Shown here piece after piece: positions 1 to 7,659 of a stretch of DNA of 36,989 nucleotides. Under the pieces are notes generated by a model. The model was given only the letters and a program-made list of their open reading frames with translations, had not been told where the DNA came from and searched no databases. The position numbers and the translations under genes are program-made. The stretch comes from Bacteroides sp. GTDB lineage: Bacteria; Bacteroidota; Bacteroidia; Bacteroidales; Bacteroidaceae. The first letter of the stretch is position 1; the number at the start of each line of letters is the position of its first letter. The DNA is taken from assembly GCA_019414725.1 (NCBI GenBank), contig DXLM01000027.1:1-36989 (forward strand), written 5' to 3'.

Positions 1-115
1 TATAATTACAATTTATACGGAGTGTAAAGGTATGAAAAAAAAATAAATGAGCGAAGAATTAAAAGATATTTCGTTGAACTTTGTTAGAAACACATTCTAT
101 CTCAAAGTTTTTCCT

Positions 116-123
116 TACTTTTG
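116..123 (+). promoter_or_regulatory. Bacteroidetes -7 box for the PBP1A gene
   Basis: TACTTTTG matches TAnnTTTG exactly and lies 24 bases before the ATG at 148. I see no convincing TTTG -33 element at about 20 bases upstream, so this is a single-box call. Confidence 0.55.
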
Positions 124-147
124 TACCGTTAATTACTAGAAAATGTC

Positions 148-2475
148 ATGAGGAAGAAATTTATATACGTGCTTTGGGCTCTTGTAGTCGGCGTACTGTT
201 AGTTATAGCGCTTATATTCACCGCAATAGCGAAAGGATGGATTGGATATGTACCGCCTATTGAGGAATTGGAAAATCCGAATTTAAAGTTTGCAACCGAG
301 ATTATATCCGATGACGGCAAGATGCTGGGTACTTGGTCACTTAGTAAGGAGAATCGTGTTTTTGTAGGTTATGATCAGCTTTCATCGAATCTGATTCGTG
401 CGCTGATTGCTACCGAAGATGAACGTTTTGCAGAACATTCCGGCATTGATGCCCGTGCGTTTGTCCGTGCTTTGGTGAAACGGGGAGTGATGATGCAGAA
501 GAATGCCGGTGGGGGTAGTACCATAACCCAGCAGTTGGCAAAACAATTCTATTCACCTACGGCAGATAATGTGATGGAACGTCTGTTGCAGAAGCCCATT
601 GAATGGGTAATAGCTGTTCAGTTGGAACGCTATTATACAAAGGAAGAGATTCTGACTATGTATCTTAATAAGTTCGATTTCTTGAATAATGCAGTGGGTA
701 TCAAAACAGCTGCCAATACTTACTTCTCGAAAGAACCGAAAGATTTGAGCATTGAGGAAGCGGCTACTTTGGTTGGTATGTGTAAGAATCCGTCTCTTTA
801 TAATCCGAAACGTTTTAATGAACGTTCACGTGGACGGCGTAATGTGGTGCTTGGCCAGATGCGGAAGGCGGGATACCTGACTGATGCGGAAACTGATTCA
901 TTAAAGGCGTTGCCTCTCGTCTTAAAATATCGTCGTGTGGATCATAAAGAAGGTTTGGCAACTTACTTCCGTGAATATCTGCGTGGAGTAATGACAGCCA
1001 AGGAGCCGAAGAAAAGTGATTATCGCGGATGGCAGATGCAGAAATATTATGAAGATTCATTGGCATGGAAAACGAATCCGCTTTTCGGCTGGTGTGCTAA
1101 AAACAAGAAGAAAGACGGTACCAACTACAATATTTATACAGACGGTCTTAAGATCTATACCACTATTGATTCACGTATGCAGAAATATGCGGAAGAGGCT
1201 GTTTATGAACATGTGGCGCAATACTTGCAACCTCGTTTCTTCAAGGAAAAACGGAAAAAGAAAACAGCTCCGTTTACTAATCAGTTGACAGAGGAGGAGG
1301 TGAATACCATCATGACCAGGGCTATGAAACAGACTGATCGTTATCGTATTATGAAAGAAGCCGGATGCTCGGAAGCGGAAATAAAGAAAGCGTTTAATAC
1401 TAAATACGAAATGTCTGTATTTTCTTACGAGGGAGAGAAGGATACCATTATGACTCCGATGGATTCTTTGAAATATTATAAATTCTTCCTTAGGGCGGGA
1501 TTTATGTCTATGGATCCCTTGACAGGTCATGTGAAGGCGTATGTGGGTGGTCCTAACTATAATTATTTCCAATATGATATGGCGATGGTGGGGCGTCGCC
1601 AAGTAGGTTCTACTATTAAACCTTATGTGTATACTTTGGCTATGGAGAACGGTTTCTCTCCCTGTGATCAGGTGCGTCACGTAGAGCAGACATTGATAGA
1701 TGAGAACGGGCGTCCATGGTCACCACGTAATGCCAGCAAAAAGCGTTATGGAGAAATGGTAACTATCAAATGGGGATTGGCTAATTCGGATAATTGGGTA
1801 ACGGCTTATTTGATGGGGAAACTTAATCCTTATCAGTTGGTTCGTCTGATTCATTCATTCGGTGTGCAGAACAAACAGATAGACCCCGTAGTATCACTCT
1901 GTCTGGGACCTTGTGAAATTTCTGTAGGGGAGATGGTCAGCGCTTATTCAGCATTCGCAAACCGAGGTATCCGTACAGCACCAGTATTTGTAACCCGTAT
2001 TGAGGATAATGAAGGTAATGTATTAGCGAATTTCACTCCGCAAATGGATGAGGTGATTAGTGAGACCAGTGCTTACAAAATGCTGGTTATGTTGCGTGCG
2101 GTCGTTAATGAGGGTACCGGTGGACGTGTACGCCGTCTGTATGGCATTACTGCTGATATGGGGGGGAAGACAGGTACAACCAACCGTAACTCTGACGGTT
2201 GGTTTATGGGATTCACTCCCTCATTGGTGTCCGGTGTATGGGTAGGCGGTGAAGAACGTGATATTCATTTTGATACGATGGTAGACGGGCAGGGGGCTGC
2301 TATGGCGCTTCCTATTTGGGGACTTTATATGCAAAAAGTCTATAAAGACAAGAGCTTGGGATATTCTCAGGATGAGAAATTCAATATTCCTGATGACTTT
2401 GACCCTTGCAAAGATACCTTAATAGATGAAACTTCGGTAGAAGAAACCGGAGGTTTGGATAATATATTTGAATAA
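148..2475 (+). CDS. Class A penicillin-binding protein 1A (transglycosylase/transpeptidase)
   Basis: Bifunctional peptidoglycan synthase, anchored in the inner membrane and acting in the periplasm: it polymerises lipid II into glycan strands and cross-links the peptides. The 775-residue protein has a short cytoplasmic start and one membrane segment (about residues 8-30). A GT51 transglycosylase domain follows, with the EDERF motif (Glu90 the likely catalytic acid) and GGSTITQQLAK. The C-terminal transpeptidase domain shows the serine motif STIK (Ser488), SDN and KTGT (Lys674). Length is normal for the family. An unusually charged, lysine-rich stretch (about residues 365-380) lies between the two catalytic domains. 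The gene stands alone, with its own -7 box and a strong terminator immediately after it. The family assignment is certain; which PBP1 paralogue it is in this genome cannot be told. Confidence 0.96.
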   Translation: MRKKFIYVLWALVVGVLLVIALIFTAIAKGWIGYVPPIEELENPNLKFATEIISDDGKMLGTWSLSKENRVFVGYDQLSSNLIRALIATEDERFAEHSGIDARAFVRALVKRGVMMQKNAGGGSTITQQLAKQFYSPTADNVMERLLQKPIEWVIAVQLERYYTKEEILTMYLNKFDFLNNAVGIKTAANTYFSKEPKDLSIEEAATLVGMCKNPSLYNPKRFNERSRGRRNVVLGQMRKAGYLTDAETDSLKALPLVLKYRRVDHKEGLATYFREYLRGVMTAKEPKKSDYRGWQMQKYYEDSLAWKTNPLFGWCAKNKKKDGTNYNIYTDGLKIYTTIDSRMQKYAEEAVYEHVAQYLQPRFFKEKRKKKTAPFTNQLTEEEVNTIMTRAMKQTDRYRIMKEAGCSEAEIKKAFNTKYEMSVFSYEGEKDTIMTPMDSLKYYKFFLRAGFMSMDPLTGHVKAYVGGPNYNYFQYDMAMVGRRQVGSTIKPYVYTLAMENGFSPCDQVRHVEQTLIDENGRPWSPRNASKKRYGEMVTIKWGLANSDNWVTAYLMGKLNPYQLVRLIHSFGVQNKQIDPVVSLCLGPCEISVGEMVSAYSAFANRGIRTAPVFVTRIEDNEGNVLANFTPQMDEVISETSAYKMLVMLRAVVNEGTGGRVRRLYGITADMGGKTGTTNRNSDGWFMGFTPSLVSGVWVGGEERDIHFDTMVDGQGAAMALPIWGLYMQKVYKDKSLGYSQDEKFNIPDDFDPCKDTLIDETSVEETGGLDNIFE

Positions 2476-2486
2476 TTGAAAGATTT

Positions 2487-2539
2487 ATCAATAAAAAAGT
2501 CTGTTTGCAAGGAAAAGCAAACAGACTTTTTTTATTGAT
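2487..2539 (+). terminator. Intrinsic terminator after PBP1A
   Basis: The arm AAAAAAGTCTGTTTGC and its complement surround the loop AAGGAAAA and end in a T7 run. Symmetry extends outward into ATCAAT/ATTGAT apart from one extra T. The A-run on the left means it could also stop transcription coming from the right. Confidence 0.9.
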
Positions 2540-2541
2540 AT

Positions 2542-2557
2542 ACCTTTTATAAAAGGT
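2542..2557. repeat. Perfect 16-bp palindrome
   Basis: ACCTTTTATAAAAGGT is fully self-complementary. It sits two bases after the PBP1A terminator and about 125 bases before the next gene. It could be an operator for a dimeric regulator or a chance AT-rich palindrome. Confidence 0.5.
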
Positions 2558-2611
2558 GCTTTCTCTACTTGGTGTTGTGGAAAATAATTTATGTAAAAAT
2601 AGTGAAAACCC

Positions 2612-2641
2612 TTGCTGTTTCGTAAGAAAATACTATATTTA
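2612..2641 (+). promoter_or_regulatory. Possible promoter for the ExoX-like C-terminal protein
   Basis: TATATTTA (2634-2641) differs from TAnnTTTG only in the last base. A TTG at 2612-2614 lies 19 bases upstream as a -33 candidate. The downstream ATG at 2682 has an unusually strong AGGAGG ribosome site (2671-2676) for this group of bacteria. Confidence 0.4.
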
Positions 2642-2681
2642 CAAAAAGAAAATCTTTACCTTATGAAGATAGGAGGTAATT

Positions 2682-3509
2682 ATGGATAGAGATGTAACTC
2701 TGTATCAGATAACTAATGTTATGGCCGAGAGAGTTTTCCAAAAAATAGATAACTTCAATAAAGGCCGTAGAGAAGATGCGGGATATTATGCAATCAGTGT
2801 TTCTACCCCTTACCGATCATATTATGCATTATGGCGTATATTTCCGGACAATATTTATTCCCCTTTGTTTATTCAATCGCTGGCTGTCACTTTTAATGAT
2901 GCGGCAGAACGTGCTTTTCAGTATTTGCAGAACTGTAACGTCCTGCTGAAAGTAAAAGACAATACTTTTTTTGAACCTTATTATGGAATATCCGAGGATA
3001 TAGTCGCATTTGGAAAATATCGTGGAAAAAGATTAGCGGAGGTTTATTACATTGATCCTAACTATGTACTTTGGCTGGCACACAAATTTGAGGCCCGAAA
3101 TCCTAGGGATAAGAAGCTGGCAATGTTAGCGAAGGCTTTTGCTACTGTGCATTATGAAACGGTTATCAGAAAACATCATTTGCCGGCTGGCAGTCGTTTT
3201 ATCGGTCAGCCGGGAGAAAAACTATCCGACTTGCGTTTAGAAGTCTTAGGGATAAGGTTACAACTGGACATATACAAAACAACCGGATATTATGTGGACC
3301 AGAGTGTGCTTGCCGCTGATGCTGATGGCAACCGTTATACTTTTATTATAAAGGCGGCGGCTTCCAGTATGTCACCGGATATGTTGAGCTGTTATACAAA
3401 AAAAATCAATGTCCATGAAAGTTTGTATTTAAAATCGGCTAAAGTTCTTTCTCATTATGAGAACAAAGGAATAAAATATACTCGCATAGGATATTTGAAG
3501 TTCAAATAG
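2682..3509 (+). CDS. Uncharacterised protein with an ExoX-like C-terminal (FGKYRGK) module
   Basis: Function unknown. Residues 110-135 carry FGKYRGKRLAEVY followed by YVLWLAHK. This is the small module found at the C-terminus of exodeoxyribonuclease X-like and related phage or conjugative-element proteins, where it is thought to contact nucleic acid. Here it is in the middle of a 275-residue protein without an exonuclease domain: I see no DEDD-type catalytic motifs. The last 50 residues (DGNRYTF, then VLSHYENKGIKYTRIGYLKF) resemble the beta-rich tail seen behind such modules in other Bacteroidales proteins. There is no signal peptide or membrane segment. The start is fixed by AGGAGG nine bases upstream of ATG. 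The gene is alone between a terminator and a convergent AraC gene. A DNA- or RNA-binding role is inference only. Confidence 0.75.
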   Translation: MDRDVTLYQITNVMAERVFQKIDNFNKGRREDAGYYAISVSTPYRSYYALWRIFPDNIYSPLFIQSLAVTFNDAAERAFQYLQNCNVLLKVKDNTFFEPYYGISEDIVAFGKYRGKRLAEVYYIDPNYVLWLAHKFEARNPRDKKLAMLAKAFATVHYETVIRKHHLPAGSRFIGQPGEKLSDLRLEVLGIRLQLDIYKTTGYYVDQSVLAADADGNRYTFIIKAAASSMSPDMLSCYTKKINVHESLYLKSAKVLSHYENKGIKYTRIGYLKFK

Positions 3510-3533
3510 AAACCGGGCGAGGTGGGAAAAGTA

Positions 3534-3557
3534 CTTGTCTTCATTCATGAAGATAAG
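3534..3557. terminator. Hairpin between convergent genes
   Basis: CTTGTCTTCA and TGAAGATAAG pair over ten bases with one G-T and a TTCA loop. No clear T-run follows on either strand, so termination is only possible. It lies between convergent genes ending at 3509 and 3584. Confidence 0.4.
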
Positions 3558-3583
3558 GGCAGGTGGCAAGATATTATATGTTT

Positions 3584-4507
3584 TTATTCTATTAAGTTGG
3601 GAAAAACTTTTAGTGTTCTGAATTTTCTTGGTGACATGCCGGTTATTCGTTTAAAGAAACGGGTGAATGAGGACGGAGTAGAAAAATTCAGTTTATAGCA
3701 AATCTCCTGAATGGTAAGGTTGGAAGAAATCAGTAGGGCTTTTGCTTCAATAATTACATAATTGTCAATCCAGTTTCCTGCCAGTTCTCCGCTAACATCC
3801 CGGATTATGGAAGATAAATACTTAGGGGTTAGACAAAGCTTCTCAGCATAAAAAGAAATGTCTCTTTCTTTATAATGATGGGTTTCTACCAGTTTTAAAA
3901 ACTGTTTGAATATGTCTTCTTTATGCGGCAGTTTTTTCTTTTTTATTTCCAGATGCTTTAGTAGGAGCTGGCATACTTCGTAGAAAGTAGCTTGTATCAG
4001 ATATTGTATGGTAAAATCACGAAACAGATTATTTTCTTCACTGATTTTTTTGTAAAGCAATACATGATATGTTTTCAATAAATCTGTTTCCGCGATATTC
4101 AAATTGACACATGGATGATTTTTTAGAGGAATTAAAAGAGACATCATTTTATAAAAATTATCTCGGGTATCAAAATATTTATTAGATATCATGATGAGAT
4201 GTGCTTTGTAATCCTCGCTTATTTCATTATATTTAATTATTTGATTAGGCACCATCATTAGTAATGTATTCTCTTTAGTAGAATAGTTGATGGAGTCTAT
4301 TTCTATTTCAGAAGTTCCGGAAAGGCACAGTATAAATGAAGTATAGGTCGTTTTATATGAATTGTTGTGAAAGAAAGGATGGGCAAGAGTCTTGCGGGTA
4401 AGATCTTTTCCCGTATTATTATAAATAATGAAATCATCGGAAAAATAATCTGCGTTAATGAAAAAGCCGGTATTCCAGATGTCTATGTCGGTATGTCCTT
4501 TTATCAT
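3584..4507 (-). CDS. AraC-family transcriptional regulator
   Basis: DNA-binding regulator of 307 residues. The N-terminal 190 residues form a cupin-like effector or dimerisation region without recognisable identity. The C-terminal part (about 200-300) is a typical AraC double helix-turn-helix: the first around LTPKYLSSIIRDVSG (217-240), the second around SSFTRFFKRITGMSPRKFR (279-297). There is no membrane segment, response-regulator or sensor domain, so it is a one-component regulator. It stands alone, is convergent with the gene ending at 3509, and has no obvious target beside it. The effector and targets cannot be read from the sequence. Confidence 0.9.
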   Translation of the reverse strand: MIKGHTDIDIWNTGFFINADYFSDDFIIYNNTGKDLTRKTLAHPFFHNNSYKTTYTSFILCLSGTSEIEIDSINYSTKENTLLMMVPNQIIKYNEISEDYKAHLIMISNKYFDTRDNFYKMMSLLIPLKNHPCVNLNIAETDLLKTYHVLLYKKISEENNLFRDFTIQYLIQATFYEVCQLLLKHLEIKKKKLPHKEDIFKQFLKLVETHHYKERDISFYAEKLCLTPKYLSSIIRDVSGELAGNWIDNYVIIEAKALLISSNLTIQEICYKLNFSTPSSFTRFFKRITGMSPRKFRTLKVFPNLIE

Positions 4508-4622
4508 TCTTGATGTTATTTAAAGTAAAAGAATAAATTTAATTGGAATGAAACAACACCATTCGACTATTTGCTAATAATAAGCGACATTCAGAAAATT
4601 ATTAGTTCTGTGTTATGGTTGT

Positions 4623-4657
4623 AAAAAGCCTTCCCTCATGGCGAGAGAAGGCTTTTT
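4623..4657 (-). terminator. Terminator after the transaldolase gene
   Basis: AAAAAGCCTTC pairs with GAAGGCTTTTT, with a smaller inner CTC/GAG stem. It begins one base beyond the minus-strand stop codon and leaves a T5 run on the minus strand. It is symmetric enough to work in both directions. Confidence 0.9.
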
Positions 4658-4658
4658 A

Positions 4659-5315
4659 TTATCCGTTAACCTTTTTGTAATCGGCCAGGAACTTTTCTAA
4701 TCCTATATCTGTCAATGGATGGTTGAGAAGGCCTTTAATGGCGGATAACGGGCAGGTTACTACATCTGCTCCCACTTCCGCACATTGTAATATATGTAAG
4801 GTGTTTCGGATGGAGGCGGCAAGAACTTGTGTCTTGTAGTCATAAGTTTGGTACAATTCTACAATTTGTGCAACCAGTCCTACACCGTCATTGCAAATAT
4901 CATCCAGTCTGCCGACAAACGGAGATACATAGGTAGCCCCCGCCTTTGCCGCAAGTAATGCCTGTCCGGCAGAGAAAACCAGTGTACAATTGGTACGGAT
5001 TCCTTTATTACTGAAATATTTGATAGCTTTGATGCCGTCCTCAATACAAGGAACTTTTACTACAATGTGTGGATTAAGGGCTGCCAGTTCTTCACCCTCT
5101 TTGATCATTCCTTCGTAATTGGTGGCAATGACTTCGGCGCTGACATCTCCATCCACAATATTACATATCTCGATGTAATGCTTATGTTGGTTCTCAACTC
5201 CCTTAATACCTTCTTTAGCCATTAAAGAGGGATTAGTAGTTACACCGTCCAGTACGCCCAATGCGTTTGCTTCGCGAATTTGTTCCAGATTAGCTGTGTC
5301 AATAAAGAATTTCAT
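4659..5315 (-). CDS. Small transaldolase / fructose-6-phosphate aldolase-type enzyme
   Basis: Cytosolic class I aldolase of the short (about 215-residue) MipB/TalC group, which moves a dihydroxyacetone unit between sugar phosphates in the non-oxidative pentose phosphate pathway. The 218 residues begin MKFFIDTANL and carry DGVTTNPSL. Lys87 in VVKVP is the Schiff-base lysine. GATYVSPFVGRLDD and the C-terminal phosphate-binding region are also present. Short forms include true transaldolases and fructose-6-phosphate aldolases, and the two cannot be separated safely by eye. The gene is monocistronic: a 96-base gap separates it from the exporter operon upstream, and a terminator follows directly. 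Confidence 0.93.
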   Translation of the reverse strand: MKFFIDTANLEQIREANALGVLDGVTTNPSLMAKEGIKGVENQHKHYIEICNIVDGDVSAEVIATNYEGMIKEGEELAALNPHIVVKVPCIEDGIKAIKYFSNKGIRTNCTLVFSAGQALLAAKAGATYVSPFVGRLDDICNDGVGLVAQIVELYQTYDYKTQVLAASIRNTLHILQCAEVGADVVTCPLSAIKGLLNHPLTDIGLEKFLADYKKVNG

Positions 5316-5411
5316 AACTTTTTCTTTTAGATAATTAAAATCAGGTTAGCAATAGGCTGCTAAGCTACTGATATTAACAATGATAAACAAGCAAATGTTC
5401 CGATTTATCTG

Positions 5412-6518
5412 TTATGAGTTCTTTTTATAACTGAATACGGCCCAACCGTTCAACATGATAGCCATAAAAAGCAAGGCAATAAATTGCATGATCAAGTCAT
5501 CGAATCCGCTTCCTTTCAAATAGACCATACGTGTCACTTGTATAAAATATTTCAAGGGATTGGCTATGGTGATGGCTTGAGCCCACTCAGGCATACTGTT
5601 GATGGGGGTGAATAATCCGCTCATCAGCATGATGATAATCACAAAGAAAAACATGACAAACATGGCCTGCTGCATGGTTCGGGAATAGTTGGAAACTACC
5701 AGTCCCATACCCGAAATGACGATAATGAACAGCAATGCGAAGAAATAAAGCAGCCATAAATGACCGGCCGGAACCAGACCATAGACTAACCATGCCAGAA
5801 TGATACTGATTGTGAGGATCAGCATGCCAGCTACCCAGTAAGGAATCAGCTTGGCCAGAATGAAAGTGAACTTGCTTACAGGAGTCACATTGATTTGTTC
5901 GATGGTTCCGAATTCTTTTTCACTCACAATATTAAGAGCAGGCAGAAAGCCGCATAACATCATCAACAATTGCGCCATCAGTGCCGGAACCATAAATACC
6001 TTATAATCCAGATAGGGGTTGAAACGTCCTTGGGTATCTATTTTTATCACTGGGGAGGGAGAAATAGAGCCGGAATGGGAAATCCGGATTTCAGTGGCAT
6101 AGGCATTCATTATATTACTGAGGTAGGAACTTCCCAACGTTCCTTTCGTTCCGTTTACGGTGTTGGCTGAAACCAGTACTTTTGCTACACCGGTTTTCAG
6201 CAAATCGCGTTCAAAGTGTGGCGGGATTTCCAAAATGAGGTCGGCATCTCCTTTTTCAATGCATTGCATTGCTTCCTGATAGTTGTTTGATACATCTATC
6301 AGATGAAAATATTCGGAAGCTCCCACTTTCTGTACTAATCGGGTAGAATAGGGGCTGCGGTCATTATCCACTATGCTGAGATTCATATTTTTGATTTCGA
6401 AGTTTGCGGCCCAAGGCAACACCAGCAGGATAATACAGGGAAATACGAGCAGCATCCGCGGAAGCATCGGGTTGCGCAGTAACTGCTTGAATTCTTTTTC
6501 TAATAAATACTTTATCAT
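5412..6518 (-). CDS. ABC-2 type exporter permease (last gene of the operon)
   Basis: Inner-membrane permease of 368 residues, one half of the exporter channel powered by the double ATPase at 7660-9114. It has an N-terminal membrane segment (about 18-36), a large periplasmic part (about 40-170), then five or six hydrophobic segments with the ABC-2 family sequence NIVSEKEFGTIEQINVTPVSK before the third-last segment. It has the same length and topology as the permease upstream (6531-7637), so the pair probably forms a heterodimer, as YbhS and YbhR do. It lies 12 bases after that gene. The substrate is unknown; related systems export drugs, dyes or cations. Confidence 0.9.
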   Translation of the reverse strand: MIKYLLEKEFKQLLRNPMLPRMLLVFPCIILLVLPWAANFEIKNMNLSIVDNDRSPYSTRLVQKVGASEYFHLIDVSNNYQEAMQCIEKGDADLILEIPPHFERDLLKTGVAKVLVSANTVNGTKGTLGSSYLSNIMNAYATEIRISHSGSISPSPVIKIDTQGRFNPYLDYKVFMVPALMAQLLMMLCGFLPALNIVSEKEFGTIEQINVTPVSKFTFILAKLIPYWVAGMLILTISIILAWLVYGLVPAGHLWLLYFFALLFIIVISGMGLVVSNYSRTMQQAMFVMFFFVIIIMLMSGLFTPINSMPEWAQAITIANPLKYFIQVTRMVYLKGSGFDDLIMQFIALLFMAIMLNGWAVFSYKKNS

Positions 6519-6530
6519 ATCTTCCGGAAC

Positions 6531-7637
6531 TTATTCTAATCGTTTGTTAAACTTTTTTAGGCTGATGATTAAAAGGACAACAGCCATCAGCATAAGTATA
6601 CCCATTTCTCTCTGTGCATAACTGATACCCAATCCTTCAATCATGATTTTCTTGATTCCGACAATATACCATCTGGCAGGGATGACATTTGAAATCAGCT
6701 GTAAAGGAAGAGGCATATTCTCGATGGGGAATATCATGCCGGAAAGTAGAACGGTAGGCATCATCAGTACCATTCCCGAAAACAGCATGGCTTCCACTTG
6801 GGTACGGGCGATAGTGGAAACCAATAATCCCAACAGCAGAGATACTACGATGAAGATCCATGAGAGCAAAGCCAACGAAAAAAGACTGCCTGCTACCGGA
6901 ACATGTAATACATAAACAGACAGCAACAGAATTGTAACCAGATTGACGCATGACAGCACAAAGTAAGGTACCATTTTGGCTATAATCATCCATAGCGGAC
7001 GTACGGGAGATACCAGCAATACTTCCATCGTACCGGTTTCTTTTTCGCGGACAATAGAGATGGAAGTCATCATGGCGCATATCAACATTAAAATCAATCC
7101 CATTACTCCCGGCACAAAATTGTAGGCACTTTGCATACCCGGATTGTACAATAACTTTATTTGGGGGATAATCTGTATGGGTGATTGTTGTTGCATGATC
7201 CGGCTTTGCTGATAATCTGCAATAATATTGGATGCGTAAGAGGTCAGTATGGTAGCATTGTTGGGATCGGTGGCATCGGCTATCAGTTGTACTCGGGCTT
7301 TACCGGTATGCCGCAGATTGTTATCGAAACCAGCCTCAAACACAATGATCAGGTCCGAACTGCTTTTCCGGAGTGTTTCCTCTATCTCGTTGTTGTCATA
7401 CAGTATCTTGTTGACATTGAAATAGTCACTGGCATCCAGTTTGTCGATGATTTGCCGGGTGGATACATCTTTTGAGAAATCCAGCACAGCTACTTTTACA
7501 TTCTTTACTTCGGTGGTGATGGCAAAACCGAAAAGAATAATTTGTACGACAGGCATACCTAATAATATCAGCATCGTCCGGAGGTCCCGGAAAATGTGAT
7601 AGAATTCTTTTCGCACAAATGATATAAATTGTTTCAT
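6531..7637 (-). CDS. ABC-2 type exporter permease
   Basis: Inner-membrane permease of 368 residues: N-terminal membrane segment (about 22-42), periplasmic domain to about residue 175, then a C-terminal bundle of hydrophobic segments with SIVREKETGTMEVLLVSPVRP, the conserved cytoplasmic coupling region of ABC-2 permeases. It is encoded 22 bases after the ATPase and 12 bases before the second permease, so it is clearly co-transcribed. Similar to YbhS/YbhR and to other ABC exporters paired with an HlyD adaptor. Which drug or metabolite it moves is not visible. Confidence 0.9.
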   Translation of the reverse strand: MKQFISFVRKEFYHIFRDLRTMLILLGMPVVQIILFGFAITTEVKNVKVAVLDFSKDVSTRQIIDKLDASDYFNVNKILYDNNEIEETLRKSSSDLIIVFEAGFDNNLRHTGKARVQLIADATDPNNATILTSYASNIIADYQQSRIMQQQSPIQIIPQIKLLYNPGMQSAYNFVPGVMGLILMLICAMMTSISIVREKETGTMEVLLVSPVRPLWMIIAKMVPYFVLSCVNLVTILLLSVYVLHVPVAGSLFSLALLSWIFIVVSLLLGLLVSTIARTQVEAMLFSGMVLMMPTVLLSGMIFPIENMPLPLQLISNVIPARWYIVGIKKIMIEGLGISYAQREMGILMLMAVVLLIISLKKFNKRLE

Positions 7638-7659
7638 TCTCTTTTTCTTTATCTCTTTT

